NCBI GenBank assembly: GCA_023415635.1
Contig: JAEZJV010000018.1
Span: forward strand, 1-11,995
DNA: 11,995 nucleotides
From: Bacillota bacterium
GTDB lineage: Bacteria > Bacillota > Clostridia > Lachnospirales > Lachnospiraceae
Direction of reading: 5' to 3'
Position 1 is the stretch's first letter, and each line of letters begins with the position of its first letter. The position numbers and the translations under genes were made by a program. The notes under the pieces are model-generated. The model was not told the DNA's origin and made no database searches. It saw only the letters and a list, made by a program, of their open reading frames with translations. Positions 1 through 6,882 of this stretch are shown in pieces.

Positions 1-37
1 ACGTTGAGACAGGCGGTCGGGGCGTAGGCAGAAAGAC

Positions 38-69
38 GGGCAGCTCTACCCAAGGTGATAGGGCTGCCC
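38..69 (+). terminator. Hairpin at left edge, possible terminator
   Basis: An inverted repeat with arms at 38-48 and 59-69 forms an 11-bp stem (core GGGCAGC / GCTGCCC, one G.U pair when read on the plus strand) around a 10-nt loop. It is followed by a short T-rich stretch (TCCTTATT). The stem is perfect as plus-strand RNA and has one mismatch as minus-strand RNA. It may therefore end a plus-strand gene lying left of the window, and it may also stop the minus-strand GRE-GH42 transcript about 155 bases after its last stop codon. The tail is weak, so Rho-independent function is only probable. I see no gene in bases 1-225. Confidence 0.4.
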
Positions 70-225
70 TCCTTATTGCATGAGTAATGAATTGGGATAG
101 TAGCGTATAGTTCACGACGCTAGGTCATTTATGAGGTCTAAAAAGCATAGGAGAGAGGTGTTAACTAGGTGCCTTCGACAACTCGCTCAAACATTCCAGA
201 GTTCAGGCAGAAAAGAGAATCACCT

Positions 226-2364
226 TCAGAGAATCTCAAGAACCACCGCGTCGCGCTGTGGACAGTCTATTTCGATGGTGTCGCCCAGAAGTGTCGCGTC
301 GCCGCCGCGCATCACCCGGATGCCCTTTGGGTCAATGCGTTTGCGGCTTAACACGGCGGTCACTCGCTGATCGTGCTGAGTCACATTGGTCAGCCAGAGA
401 AAGCATTTTTCCGTGTCCGCCCAGATGCGCGGCACGATGCCCGTGTTGAAAGGCAGTGAGACGTAGGGCTCCTTGCCGGCATAGTGGAGGTGGGACGCGA
501 AAAATCTCCGGGTGGTTTCATCTGGGCAGAGATGGTATCCATATCCCGGCACGCTACCGATCAGGCGCGTCCTTCCATTGCCGAAGAGGTTTTCGACCAC
601 CGCGCACTCTCCATTATCGAAGCGTCCGGCCTGTTCCCCTGTGGTAGGCCGGAAAGCCTGCCGGAAAACGCCTCCCCGGATTCGGCCGGTCGTGCAGCCA
701 AATTTCAAAGATTTCCATTTGTCCGGCCCTAGATGTACGCTCGACTCCAAGCATCCGAAAAGTGCGTCGAGCCCCCGGCTGGGTTGGTGTTCATACACAT
801 GGCCGCGATCGCCAAAATATCCGAAACATGCTTCGCCGATCAACGTACCTCCCCGCTCTACCCAAGCCGTGAGTCTGTCGATCGTGTCCTGGCTGAGCGA
901 GATGGGAAAGGGCACGTAGATCACATCATATAGTGAAAGGTCCTTCAGGCGGATCGGATCAACCTGATAGCCAGAGTCGGTCAGCGCATCGTAGGCGCCC
1001 TGGTATGCATAGTTGTAGTAGCGCGTGTCGTGGTAATTCGCGTAGCAGAAGATCATCGACTCCTCCAGCAAAAGAATGCCGATGTCCCCGCGAACCGGAT
1101 TGGTCTGCCACAGCGCGCGCGCGGGCTCGCCGTTGGCCCATTGGGCGATTAATTTGACCATCTCGCTTCGGTCCGATCGCGATCCGTCCAGGTTGTACCA
1201 ACCGAACGCGCCCTGAAGGAACCCGTCCTGTAGCGCGCGCCAGCGCGGGTTGATGAAGCCGCGTGCGCCCGCCGCCAGCGACTTCATCGCGTCGCAGCGG
1301 ATGTTCAGCGGATCGTGCATCTCGTCGTGATCCGTCATTTCGTCGTCAAGGTCGGTGCGGTTCTGCCAATCGTGGTCGCCCAGCGCCTCGGCGCGCCACC
1401 ACACGCGCCCGTCGGAGGCCATGCGCGTGACATCGCTGCCCAGGAACGTGTTGCACTTGTTGGCGTACCAGAATGTATAGCCATAGATGTCAGTGGGCTC
1501 GGCGCTGCGCCACATGTCGTCGCATGCCGGAATATCGCAATGCGTCTTGCCGTTTCCGTGTGCGGCGATGAAGTGATTGGGATCGTGCGCTCGGATCGTG
1601 TCCGCGCGGAAGCGCATCCACTCCATTGCGTTGTCATTATAGAAATAGACTGCGTCCACGCTGTCCGGGAAAGGATCCACGACGCGCGGAAGCTCGATCT
1701 CGTCCCAGCTGGTCAGGCTGTGGCGGCGCCACGCCACTTTAAGCGCCTCCAGCGTGCCGTACTTTATGCGACACCAGTCCTGAAATTTCTTCTGCGTCGA
1801 CGGGCAGTAGCACATCGCGCTCGCCTGGTACAGTGAGCATTCGTTCCAGATGTCGTAGCCGTACATGCCGGGCATGTCGCGGTAGTGTTCCGCCAGCGCG
1901 GCCAGGAATTTCTCCGCCTCAGCGCGAACAACCGGATGGTCCAGACACATCTTCGCGCTGCTCGTCGCGCAGCTGCCCTGCATGCCGCTGTGGTTGCGCG
2001 AGCCGCGGGCGTCCTCGTACCGACCCTCCGGGCAGCTGTGGTAGAGCCAGTCAGGCGCGTTGGTAATCATCTCCGCGACGATCGTCTTGATGCCGTACTT
2101 GGCCGCCAGACGCAGATGCTCATCGTACGGCTCGAAGTCGAAAGTGTCTGGCGCGACGTGGATGTCCGACCATAAGAACCAATGCCGAAACAGCGTATGC
2201 CCATCCTCGCGCGCGACCCGGTAATCGCGCTCCCAATTTTCATGGGGCGGGTTGGAACGCCGAAAGTATACCGCGCCAAACTCCACCGGATGATCCTTCT
2301 GCAGTCCCTGTTCCACGAACCTATGCCGAATGATCAGCGAATTGTCCTTTAGGGGATTGCTCAT
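226..2364 (-). CDS. GH42-type beta-galactosidase, cytoplasmic
   Basis: Retaining glycoside hydrolase that removes terminal beta-galactosyl-type residues from oligosaccharides or glycosides; 712 aa, typical GH42 length. Residues about 27-410 form the (beta/alpha)8 domain. The W-N-E motif puts the acid/base at Glu175 after Asn174, and Glu326 (WWRAEALGD) is the likely nucleophile. Residues about 425-615 match the family's trimerisation domain and about 635-712 a small C-terminal beta domain. No signal peptide, so it acts on imported substrate. The ATG at 2364 is preferred because AAAGGAG sits 7 bases upstream; a longer frame to 2412 has no such site. It follows the GRE gene by 48 bases, probably on the same transcript. 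Oddity: the family's Cys cluster is incomplete (Cys111, Cys185, Cys187 present; the expected last Cys is Thr190), so the structural zinc may be lost. Fold and class are clear; galactose specificity is inferred from the family, and alpha-L-arabinosides or other beta-glycosides are possible. Confidence 0.9.
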   Translation of the reverse strand: MSNPLKDNSLIIRHRFVEQGLQKDHPVEFGAVYFRRSNPPHENWERDYRVAREDGHTLFRHWFLWSDIHVAPDTFDFEPYDEHLRLAAKYGIKTIVAEMITNAPDWLYHSCPEGRYEDARGSRNHSGMQGSCATSSAKMCLDHPVVRAEAEKFLAALAEHYRDMPGMYGYDIWNECSLYQASAMCYCPSTQKKFQDWCRIKYGTLEALKVAWRRHSLTSWDEIELPRVVDPFPDSVDAVYFYNDNAMEWMRFRADTIRAHDPNHFIAAHGNGKTHCDIPACDDMWRSAEPTDIYGYTFWYANKCNTFLGSDVTRMASDGRVWWRAEALGDHDWQNRTDLDDEMTDHDEMHDPLNIRCDAMKSLAAGARGFINPRWRALQDGFLQGAFGWYNLDGSRSDRSEMVKLIAQWANGEPARALWQTNPVRGDIGILLLEESMIFCYANYHDTRYYNYAYQGAYDALTDSGYQVDPIRLKDLSLYDVIYVPFPISLSQDTIDRLTAWVERGGTLIGEACFGYFGDRGHVYEHQPSRGLDALFGCLESSVHLGPDKWKSLKFGCTTGRIRGGVFRQAFRPTTGEQAGRFDNGECAVVENLFGNGRTRLIGSVPGYGYHLCPDETTRRFFASHLHYAGKEPYVSLPFNTGIVPRIWADTEKCFLWLTNVTQHDQRVTAVLSRKRIDPKGIRVMRGGDATLLGDTIEIDCPQRDAVVLEIL

Positions 2365-2412
2365 AACGCCACTCCTTTGTGTTTTGTAAGCTGCGCAGAA
2401 GCGTGGATGCAA

Positions 2413-4734
2413 TCAGACCGCGTGTTCGGTACGGCTGATGATCTCGTCCTGTACCGACCGGGAGAGCCCGATGAAGTATGCGGAGAATCCCGCGACGCGC
2501 ACGATGAGGTCGGCATGTTTCTCCGGCTCACGTTGCGCCGAAAGCAGCAATTCCCGGCTGATCGTATTGATCTGCATCTGCATGCCGCCCAGTTCAAAAA
2601 ACGTATTCAGGTAGTCCCGGAAACTCAAAAGCCCCTTTTCCTTCTCCAGAAGGTTCTTGGAGAACTTCATGTTGAAGGTGTAGCCGCCCTGCCAGTATTG
2701 CCTGGCTTCAAGCTTGGCCACATCCACAGCGACGGATGTGGGACCCTGAGTCGCCCGGCCGGTCACTGCGCCGATTCCGTCCACGAGCGGCATGCCAGCC
2801 CTGCGCCCGTCCGCGCTCGCGCCGGTGGACGCTCCCATCGTGACATGCCATGTGGTGGCCCACAGGCCAGTATTGTAGCGATCGCCGCGCGGACCTGTGT
2901 AGCGGTCGAACGCACGCTGCTGCATCTTAGACAGCCGGTTGTACAGTCGAACCGGTCCGTCTTCGCCGTTTCCAAATTTCGGCGCGCCGGTCAGGAGCAG
3001 TGCCTCAAGCGCCTCGAACCCGGAGAAATCGCACCGCAAAGCCTCCATCAGTTCGCCTTTTCCGATCTTTCCGCCTTCGAACACCAGCGCCTCGACGGCA
3101 ATCAGCGCATCTACCACATTCGTCATGCCGACCATGCAGACGGTGGCGCGGTTGATCCGGGCACCATCGACCAGATCCCTCCCCTGTGCAATCGCCCCCT
3201 GCATCGTGGCGGACATAAAGGGATACCCAAACAGCTTTTGCTGAGAATGCCCGACGGCGTCCACCGCCTCGCAGTTCAGCTTGATCGCCCATTCCAGCTG
3301 TATTTTGTACGCATCCATAAGATGGTCAAAACTCTGGAAGTCCTCAAACTCGCCGGTCCGGGGGCCAACCTGCGCGCCGGACATCAGCGCTCGGCCATCA
3401 TTCATGGCAAGCTCCAGACACTTGAGCAGGTTGATGTGCCCCCCCATGGTCTGGCCATGCACGACGCCCATCACCGCAGGCTCCACACATCCCACGATGC
3501 CGTAGCGCCAAGCCTCCTCCGGCGTCGCGCCCCACTCAAGCAGCACCGGCACAAATTCATGGTCGTTAAACAACGCGGGCAGCCCCAGTCCCATCCGGAG
3601 AAGCTCGCACACGCGAAGGAAGAACCGCTGGTCGATCCGTCTATGCCAGCGAACGCTCAGCATCGGGTGGCTGGACCGTACGCGTGCGGTAGAGCGCAGC
3701 ATGATCAGGCTCATGTCGTTTGTAGCGTCGTCGCCAGTCTCATCCGCCCCGCCGATGCTGAGATTTGCGAACATGACTACATCGCGCGGCCAGATCGCGT
3801 TTTCCACCAGCTTCACATACATCGAGTCGACCAGTTCTTCCGCCTCGTCAATATTTAGCCGGCCGGTTTCGATGTCCGCCAATAGGAAGGGGTTCAGAAC
3901 CCTGTCCAGGCCGCTTAATGAGATGCTCCCGCCGCCGGGCTGTTCGATAAGCAGCGCCATATGCATCAGCACGAAGCTTTGCAGCGCCTCACGAAGCGTA
4001 CGCGCCGGCTTCGCAGGGACGTGCTCAAGCGTTTCGGCGATGCGCAAAAGCTCCGCTTTGCGCTCCGCGCCTGTTTCCACCTGCGAAAGCGACAGCGCAA
4101 GATCCCGATATCGCATCGCCCAGCGCATGAACGCCTCCCAGCTGAGCGCGAATGCCAGCCGGGCGTTCGCCTGACGGTTATCCTTGTCCGCCGATTCCTC
4201 ATATGACGCTCGTGCACGGCGCGCGATCGCCTCCGCCCCCTCCCGCAGCAGCATGTCATACCCGGCTACGATGTGCCCGAAGGAACCCGCACTGCCCGCA
4301 GGGAAGCCAGCCAGCAGCTCGTCCTGAGCGAGCTTGGCCTCCGGAGACAGCGTTGCGATGAACTCGGGATAGAGAAAGGACGCCTCATACTGTTCAAGGT
4401 TTTTGTTGCCGGTTCTGGGATCGTCTTTGTCGCCCCACCAATCCCTGGGTGTACTGTTCTGCGCGCCCGGACGCTCAGTTCGGTTGCCCACAAGCAGTTC
4501 CCCAGGAAGGATGTACTGGGTCATGTTGTCCAGCATATGAGAAAACGCGTGAGCACGCTTGATCTTCGACGGTTCCCCGTCGTGCGCGATGTACGCGTCC
4601 CGCGCCAGGCGCGGCATCTGTTCAGAGTAGGTTCGCTCCGCTTCCAGCGCCATTTTCAGAAGCCGGCACACCCGGTCCGTGGGCCGAAGATCGTCCAGCG
4701 ACACATCCGACAGCATAGCTTCGTAAAAAATCAC
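2413..4734 (-). CDS. Glycyl radical enzyme, PFL/dehydratase family, substrate unknown
   Basis: Oxygen-sensitive radical enzyme of the pyruvate formate-lyase superfamily; about 773 aa, normal length. The N-terminal PFL domain spans about 15-630. The active-site loop GIVGCVEP gives thiyl Cys416 and, two residues on, Glu418, the general base of eliminating GREs (glycerol and hydroxyproline dehydratases, choline TMA-lyase). True PFL has Cys-Cys here, so pyruvate cleavage is unlikely. The C-terminal motif RVAGFSAYF carries the radical Gly749. His154 (FGHIVAGY) matches the conserved His near the leaving group. Counting 14 residues from Cys416, where glycerol dehydratase has a substrate-binding Asp, there is Met430, and the usual GRxDQ is SGLDR. 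Glycerol is therefore an unlikely substrate. The GTG start is chosen for GGAGGGG six bases upstream; an upstream GTG at 4791 would add 19 residues. No radical-SAM activase is encoded in the window. First gene of a probable operon with GH42, divergent from the dehydrogenase. Family is certain; reaction is not. Confidence 0.93.
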   Translation of the reverse strand: MIFYEAMLSDVSLDDLRPTDRVCRLLKMALEAERTYSEQMPRLARDAYIAHDGEPSKIKRAHAFSHMLDNMTQYILPGELLVGNRTERPGAQNSTPRDWWGDKDDPRTGNKNLEQYEASFLYPEFIATLSPEAKLAQDELLAGFPAGSAGSFGHIVAGYDMLLREGAEAIARRARASYEESADKDNRQANARLAFALSWEAFMRWAMRYRDLALSLSQVETGAERKAELLRIAETLEHVPAKPARTLREALQSFVLMHMALLIEQPGGGSISLSGLDRVLNPFLLADIETGRLNIDEAEELVDSMYVKLVENAIWPRDVVMFANLSIGGADETGDDATNDMSLIMLRSTARVRSSHPMLSVRWHRRIDQRFFLRVCELLRMGLGLPALFNDHEFVPVLLEWGATPEEAWRYGIVGCVEPAVMGVVHGQTMGGHINLLKCLELAMNDGRALMSGAQVGPRTGEFEDFQSFDHLMDAYKIQLEWAIKLNCEAVDAVGHSQQKLFGYPFMSATMQGAIAQGRDLVDGARINRATVCMVGMTNVVDALIAVEALVFEGGKIGKGELMEALRCDFSGFEALEALLLTGAPKFGNGEDGPVRLYNRLSKMQQRAFDRYTGPRGDRYNTGLWATTWHVTMGASTGASADGRRAGMPLVDGIGAVTGRATQGPTSVAVDVAKLEARQYWQGGYTFNMKFSKNLLEKEKGLLSFRDYLNTFFELGGMQMQINTISRELLLSAQREPEKHADLIVRVAGFSAYFIGLSRSVQDEIISRTEHAV

Positions 4735-4747
4735 GGTGCACCCCTCC
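4735..4747 (-). promoter_or_regulatory. Ribosome binding site deciding the GRE GTG start
   Basis: On the minus strand GGAGGGG (4741-4747) is followed by a six-base spacer and GTG at 4732-4734. The alternative upstream GTG at 4791 has only AAGGCGG ahead of it. The protein from the 4734 start also begins about where family homology (LRPTDRV) starts. Confidence 0.6.
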
Positions 4748-4820
4748 ATCCCCTCGTTTGACAGGCCCATCATATCACCAATCGCCGTCACTGCGAACCG
4801 CCTTTTCCCAGCATGTCACA

Positions 4821-4834
4821 ATTGTATGATTATC
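4821..4834 (-). promoter_or_regulatory. Candidate -10 region for the GRE-GH42 transcript
   Basis: Read on the minus strand, the AT-rich stretch contains GATAAT (4829-4834) and TACAAT (4821-4826). A TTGGGA lies 19 bases before TACAAT, which is longer than the usual 17. An 8-bp palindrome ACAATTGT (4818-4825) overlaps this segment. The lack of a good -35 at standard spacing suggests activator dependence, or that I have not found the true element. Confidence 0.3.
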
Positions 4835-4870
4835 CGTCAAAAAAGTCCCAATTCGCTTGCTAAAATCATG

Positions 4871-4876
4871 TATAAT
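4871..4876 (+). promoter_or_regulatory. Candidate -10 for the dehydrogenase-epimerase operon
   Basis: A perfect TATAAT lies 62 bases before the dehydrogenase ATG. At 17-bp spacing the -35 position reads CCAATT, which is poor, so the promoter may need an activator. The position of this box inside the longer possible open frame, which begins at 4857, argues for the internal ATG at 4938 as the real start. Confidence 0.45.
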
Positions 4877-4937
4877 AAGTATTGTTGCATATGATATACC
4901 ACCTGAAGGGGCGGCGACGGATGGGAGTGTTCAAAAC

Positions 4938-5876
4938 ATGAAAATCGTCATACTGGACGGGTACACGGAGAACCCGGGGGATCTCAGCTGGGCAGGCTTC
5001 GAGGCGCTGGGCGAGTTAACGGTATACGACCGAACGCCCAAGGAACTGATCGTCCCACGTATTGGCGACGCCGGGGTCGTCTACACCAACAAAACGCCCA
5101 TTACAGCCGCTACGCTGGACGCATGCCCGGGCATGAAATTCATCGGCGTGCTGGCCACCGGCTTTAACGTCGTGGATGTCAGCGCGGCGCGCGCGCGCGG
5201 CATTCCGGTCTCCAACATCCCCACCTACGGGACGACCGCGGTGGCGCAGATGGTTTTTGCGCTTCTGCTGGAGCTTTGCCACCACGTAGGCGCGCATTCC
5301 AAGGCGGTATTTGATGGGCGATGGTCCAGCTGCTCGGACTTCTGCTTCTGGGACTATCCGCTGATGGAGCTTTCGGGCAAGACCATGGGCATCATCGGGT
5401 ATGGGCGCATCGGGCAGGCGACTGCCGCCATCGCGCGCGCGTTCGGGATGGACGTCGTCGCCTACGATACACAGGTGAAGGCCGACGAGATTGTGCCGCT
5501 TGATGAACTTCTCCAGCGCAGCGACGTCATCTCGCTGCACTGCCCGCTTTTCCCCGAGACGCAGGGCATCATCAACCATGCAAACCTCATGAAGTGCAAG
5601 CGCGGCGCGCTCTTGATCAACACCTCCCGCGGGCCGCTAGTGGTGGAGGAGGACTTAAAGGAGGCACTCGAGCGCGGACAACTGGCGGGCGCCGCGGTGG
5701 ATGTGGTCTCCTCAGAGCCCATCCGCCCGGACAATGTGCTCTTGACGGCGCCTAATATGATCATCACGCCCCACATCGCGTGGGCGCCCAAGGAGAGCAG
5801 GCAGCGGCTGATGGACATCGCGGTCGAAAACCTTCGGGCATTCACTGCGGGCTCGCCCATCAACGTCGTGAATTGA
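4938..5876 (+). CDS. D-2-hydroxyacid dehydrogenase, glycerate dehydrogenase-like
   Basis: NAD(P)-linked cytoplasmic oxidoreductase interconverting a D-2-hydroxyacid and its 2-keto acid; 312 aa, the usual family length. The Rossmann domain carries GxGxxG (Gly154, Gly156, Gly159), and Asp177 ends the second strand, favouring NAD over NADP. The catalytic triad is complete: Arg231 (NTSRGPL), Glu260 (SSEP) and His279 (TPHIAW). The opening (MKIVILDGYT, then NPGDLSW) and the FCFWDYPL segment resemble glycerate dehydrogenase/hydroxypyruvate reductase-like members as I recall them. The ATG at 4938 has GGGAG ten bases upstream. An in-frame TTG at 4857 would add 27 residues, but it lies upstream of the best -10 box and lacks family homology. 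First gene of a two-gene operon; the epimerase follows after 26 bases. In this setting it may reduce or oxidise a sugar-derived keto/hydroxy acid. Family is secure; substrate is inferred and could be hydroxypyruvate, glyoxylate or another 2-keto acid. Confidence 0.92.
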   Translation: MKIVILDGYTENPGDLSWAGFEALGELTVYDRTPKELIVPRIGDAGVVYTNKTPITAATLDACPGMKFIGVLATGFNVVDVSAARARGIPVSNIPTYGTTAVAQMVFALLLELCHHVGAHSKAVFDGRWSSCSDFCFWDYPLMELSGKTMGIIGYGRIGQATAAIARAFGMDVVAYDTQVKADEIVPLDELLQRSDVISLHCPLFPETQGIINHANLMKCKRGALLINTSRGPLVVEEDLKEALERGQLAGAAVDVVSSEPIRPDNVLLTAPNMIITPHIAWAPKESRQRLMDIAVENLRAFTAGSPINVVN

Positions 5877-5902
5877 TAATCACCGTGAGGAGGAATGATT
5901 CC

Positions 5903-6802
5903 ATGGAGAGCATCAAGAAGTATTTCAAGGTCGGCCTCGTGCAGTTCATGGCGTATCCCGCTCCGCGAGACGCCCAGGAGCAGATCCGGGATTTCAAGAA
6001 GACGCTGACTGACGACTATTTCGACGCCATCGAACTGACGCACATCGCGGACGAATCTACCTTCGAACGCGTGCGCGCGATGGTGCGCCAGAGCCATGTG
6101 ACGCCGTGCTACGGTGCGCAGCCGCGCCTTCTGGGCGGGAAACTCAATCCCAACGACCCGGACGAGGCGAAGCGCCAGGCGGCGGAGAAGGTCCTGATGG
6201 AGTCCATCGACGAGGCGGAGCGCATGGGTTGCGGGGGCATCGCCTTCCTGAGCGGGCGCTGGGACGAGCCGACCCGGGACGAGTGCTACAGTCAGCTGCT
6301 CAAGACCACCGGCAACCTGTGCGCCTATGCGCAGACCAAGCAAATGTCAGTGGAACTCGAAGTCTTCGACTATGATGTAGACAAGAAGTCGCTGATCGGC
6401 CCCGCGCCCTATGCGGCCCGGTTTGCCGCGGACATGCGGATGCGCTATAATAACTTCGGCATGATGCTGGACCTTTCGCACCTCCCGCTGACCTATGAGG
6501 ACAGCCTGTTCGCGATCCGAGTGCTCAAACCGTACATCACGCACCTGCACATCGGAAACGCCGTAGCAGTGCCGGGTGTGGAGGCGTACGGCGATATGCA
6601 TCCTCGGTTCGGGTTTGAAAACGGCGCCAACGACATAACGGAACTTCTCGGTTTCCTGCGCGCTCTCAAACAGGAAGGGCTGCTGAACAGCGAAAACCCG
6701 ATGGTCCTCTCCTTTGAGGTCAAGCCATGGAAGGACGAAGACCCCGACCTCGTGGTGGCTAATGCCAAACGTGTGTTGAACAGAGCCTGGGCGATGCTGT
6801 AG
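5903..6802 (+). CDS. Sugar phosphate isomerase/epimerase-like TIM-barrel protein
   Basis: Member of the xylose isomerase-like TIM-barrel family (AP_endonuc_2 fold), metal-dependent enzymes that isomerise, epimerise or dehydrate sugars and keto acids; 299 aa, typical size. The likely divalent-metal ligands are Glu153 (ELEVFDYD), Asp190 with His193 (MMLDLSHLPL), His216 (THLHIGN) and Glu272 (SFEVKP), the usual Glu-Asp-His-Glu pattern at the ends of the barrel strands. No signal peptide, so cytoplasmic. The ATG at 5903 has GAGGAGGA eight bases upstream. It follows the dehydrogenase by 26 bases and is probably co-transcribed, ending in the hairpin at 6832-6861. The family includes hydroxypyruvate isomerase, 3-keto-sugar epimerases and 2-keto-myo-inositol dehydratase (IolE). 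The dehydrogenase partner makes a keto-acid or keto-sugar substrate plausible, but sequence alone does not settle it. A partly active or non-sugar role is possible. Confidence 0.85.
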   Translation: MESIKKYFKVGLVQFMAYPAPRDAQEQIRDFKKTLTDDYFDAIELTHIADESTFERVRAMVRQSHVTPCYGAQPRLLGGKLNPNDPDEAKRQAAEKVLMESIDEAERMGCGGIAFLSGRWDEPTRDECYSQLLKTTGNLCAYAQTKQMSVELEVFDYDVDKKSLIGPAPYAARFAADMRMRYNNFGMMLDLSHLPLTYEDSLFAIRVLKPYITHLHIGNAVAVPGVEAYGDMHPRFGFENGANDITELLGFLRALKQEGLLNSENPMVLSFEVKPWKDEDPDLVVANAKRVLNRAWAML

Positions 6803-6831
6803 GCGCGGGACACACCGGCAGTAACAGAATA

Positions 6832-6861
6832 AAGAAGCAGGGCGTTTCGTCCCTGCTTCTT
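6832..6861. terminator. Hairpin between convergent genes, likely bidirectional terminator
   Basis: Arms at 6832-6842 and 6851-6861 form a perfect 11-bp stem (AAGAAGCAGGG / CCCTGCTTCTT) around an eight-base loop. It lies 30 bases after the epimerase stop and 22 bases beyond the permease stop, exactly where two converging transcripts must be separated. The tail is CTTCTTCTG on the plus strand and GCTTCTTTATTCTGTT on the minus strand, so termination of the minus-strand transporter operon looks somewhat stronger. Confidence 0.7.
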
Positions 6862-6882
6862 CTGTCGAATGCCGCGGCTGCC

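Noticed and set aside
1..225. Small plus-strand reading frames near the left edge
   Set aside because: No ribosome sites, no recognisable protein, and they run into the antisense of GH42.
226..258. Direct repeat GATTCTCT at the end of the GH42 gene
   Set aside because: Two 8-base copies across a stop codon are within chance and show no structure or spacing suggesting function.
2377..3858. 493-codon open frame on the plus strand opposite the GRE gene
   Set aside because: It lies wholly antisense to a gene with clear family motifs, has no ribosome site and shows no recognisable domain. GC-rich codon use on the sense strand leaves the antisense frame open.
2413..4734. Calling the GRE a true pyruvate formate-lyase (pflB)
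   Set aside because: PFL has two adjacent active-site cysteines. This protein has Cys-Val-Glu, the pattern of eliminating GREs.
5462..6343. 293-codon minus-strand frame across the dehydrogenase-epimerase junction
   Set aside because: It is antisense to two well supported genes and their intergenic ribosome site, with no family resemblance.
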